Of a stretch of 64,000 bases of DNA, positions 39,201 through 42,200 are shown one piece after another (the stretch's first letter is position 1; each line of letters opens with the position of its first letter). The stretch is taken from positions 806,001 to 870,000 of the forward strand of contig NZ_JAMTCJ010000003.1 in assembly GCF_024171815.1 (NCBI RefSeq). The letters run 5' to 3'. The DNA comes from Williamsia maris. Lineage in GTDB: Bacteria; Actinomycetota; Actinomycetes; Mycobacteriales; Mycobacteriaceae. Under the pieces are notes generated by a model. It had not been told where the DNA came from and did no database searches. It worked only from the letters and a program-made list of their open reading frames with translations. The position numbers and the translations under genes were made by a program.

Positions 39201-42200
39201 GGGCACGGTGGCCAGGGCGGCCGGGGTCACGAAGGCGTGGGTGACCCGCTGCTCGGCGAGTAGGTACGCGAGTTCGTCGCCGCCGTAGATCGATGGCGGC
39301 GCGATCACCTGTGTCGAGGCCGACGCGACGGCGAAGAGCACCTCGAAGACCGACGCGTCGAAGCTCGGCGACGCGAACTGCAGCACCCGCGAGGCGGGGG
39401 TCACGTCGAAGCGGTCGATGATCTCCGCGACGACGTCGCCGAGTCCGCGATGGGTGACGGCGACGCCCTTGGGCCGACCGGTCGACCCGGACGTGAAGAT
39501 GACGTACGCGGTGTCGTCGAGACGCGGTTCCCCCCAACCGGTCTCGCCGCGTCCCGCGGTCTCCGGCAGCGCGTCGAGTTCGAACCAGTCGACCGCGCCC
39601 GGCAGACCGCTCCGGTCTGACGCGGTGGTCAGTCCGATGCGCAGGTCGGCGTCGGAGATCATCGACGCGACACGCTCGGACGGGGAGGCGGTGTCGATCG
39701 GGACGACCGCGGCTCCCGCCGCCGCGATGCCCCAGAACCCGACCATCGCCTCGACGGATCGGCCCACGGCCAGGCCCACGGGGTCGCCGGCCCGTGTCCC
39801 GGACGAATGCAGCACCGCGGCCACCGCGTCGGCGCGTGCGGCGAGCTCGGAGTACGTGAGTTCGACGCCGGCTGCGCTGATCGCGATCCCGTCCGGATTC
39901 GACGCGACGGCGGCGGCGAAGATCGCAGGCAGGGTTCGCGGGGTGACCTCGACCGGTCCCGTCGCGGTCGTCAGCGCCAGGGACTCCTCGGGCGAGAGGA
40001 CGTCGATGTCGCCGACCGGGAGGCTCGGGTCGGCTCCGACCGCGGCGATCACCGCGGTCAGGCGACGGGCCAGTTCGGCGATCGTCGACTCGTCGAACAG
40101 TGCGGTGGCGTAGGTGAACACCGCCGACAGCGCGCCGTCGTCGACACCGGCGTCGTGCGGGTGGGCCCCCTCGGAGACGGTGAGCTGGAGGTCGAACTTG
40201 GTGGTGGTGACCTCGGTGTCGACGCCGGCGACGGTCAGACCGGGCAGCTCGAACCGGACCTGCTGATCGTCGACGAACGCCAGCGCGACCTGGAACAGCG
40301 GCGCGTGTGCCGTGGAGCGTTCGGGGTCGAGGTGGTCGACCAGCCGCTCGAAGGTGACCTCGGTGGCGTCGAGTGCGGCGATGTCGGTGGTGCGTACCCG
40401 GTTCAGGAGCTCGACGAAGCCCGCGCCCCGGTCGACGGGGGTCCGCAGCACGAGGGTGTTGACGAACATGCCGATCAGGTCGTCGAGTTCGGCCGAGCCG
40501 CGCCCGTGGATCGCGGTGCCGATCACGATGTCGTCGGTCGTCCCCGACCGTGCCAGCACCACCGCCAACACCGCGTGGACGGCCATGAACATCGTTGCGC
40601 CGCAGTCGTCGGCGACGCGGCGCAGGCCGGCCACGGTGGTCGCGTCGACGACGAACCGGTACTCGGCGCCGGCACTCGAGGCCACCGCGGGTCGGGGCCG
40701 GTCGAGCGGGAGGTCGATCAACTCGGGGATGCCGTCGAGCTGCTCGGTCCAGAAGCGCAACTGCTGCGCCGCGAGGGACGTCGGGTCGGAGTCGTCCCCG
40801 AGTACCGCGCGCTGCCACAGCGTGTAGTCGGCGTACTGCACCGGGAGCGGCGCGAAGTCCGGTTCCACCCCGTTCCAGCGCGCCCGGTAGGCGGTCATCA
40901 GGTCCCGTGCGAGCGGCCCGAACGACCCGCCGTCGCTGATGACGTGGTGGGCGACGACGACGAACACGAACTCCAGATCGGCGACACGGACGAGCCGTGC
41001 CCGCAGCGGCGGCGCGACCGCGAGGTCGAACTCGGCGTCGACGATGGCCCGGATCGCCTCCGTCCGCGACGACATGTCGTTGTGGCGCAGATCGATCGGC
41101 GGGTCGATGGCCACGTCGGGGTGATGGTCGCCGACCGGCAGCACCACCTGCTCGGGCACCCCGTCGGTCGTCGCGAACCGGGTCCGCAGCACCGCGTGCC
41201 GGTCGATGACGTCGCGCAGCGCTCGATCGAGCGCGGCGACGTCGAGGTCTCCGCGGAACCGCAGCACCAGGGGGATGTTGTAGCCAGAGCTGTGCGGATC
41301 GAGCTCGGCGAGGAACCAGATGCGGCGCTGCGCATCCGACAGCGGAACCGGGCCGTCGTGGTCGGTGGCGATCAGCGGCGGCCGCTCGATGCGGGTCCGC
41401 TGCGCGAGTCGCCCGGCGAGTTCCCGGACGCTGGGGGCCTCGAAGAGGTCGCGGACGGTGACGGCGATGTCGAGGGCATCGGCACTGCGCGCGGCGATCC
41501 GCGCGGCGACGAGGGAGTTGCCCCCGAGGTCGAACAGCGAGGTGGTGACCCCGACCCGGTCGGTCTCGAGGACCTCGGCGAACAGATCGGCCAACGCGCG
41601 CTCGGCGTCGGTCGCGGCCGGTTCCGCGTCGTCGTGGGTGACCGCCTGCGGCACCGGGAGCGCGTTGCGATCGAGTTTGCCGTTGACGTTCAACGGGAGT
41701 CGGTCGAGGACCATGACGACATCGGGGACCATGTAGTCCGGTACCCGCGTCGCCACCGCCGCGCGCACGGCCGCGACATCGAGATCGGCGCCCGCCGTCG
41801 ATGCGGCGACGACGTAGCCGACGAGTTGTTCGGGCAGATCGCCGCGCTGCCGGATCGCCGCGGCGGCGGACCCGACGCCGTCGGGGGCCAGCAGCGCCGC
41901 CTCGACCTCGCCCAGCTCGATCCGGTAGCCGCGGAGTTTGACCTGATCGTCACTGCGACCGAGGAATTCGTAGGAGTCGCCGCGGACCAGGACGACGTCG
42001 CCGGTGCGGTACATCCGCTCGCCGGTGTCGGTGAAGGGGTTGGCCACGAACCGGCCTGCGGTGAGGTCGGTGCGCGCGAGGTACCCGCGGACGACCTGGG
42101 GCCCTGCGACGTACACCTCACCGGGTACACCGTCGGGGACCGGCCGCAGCCGCGCGTCGAGGACGTGGACCACGCTGCCCGGGATCGCGGTGCCGATGTC

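Noticed and set aside
30684-39263. A plus-strand open frame of about 2,860 codons opposite the NRPS gene
   Set aside because: It lies wholly antisense to conserved NRPS domains, is rich in R, G, D and H with no recognisable domain, and comes from the high GC content. Similar long antisense frames at 2385-5771, 6102-9377, 13785-16493, 19596-23624, 24255-26975, 39807-42941 and 43481-47536 are rejected for the same reason.
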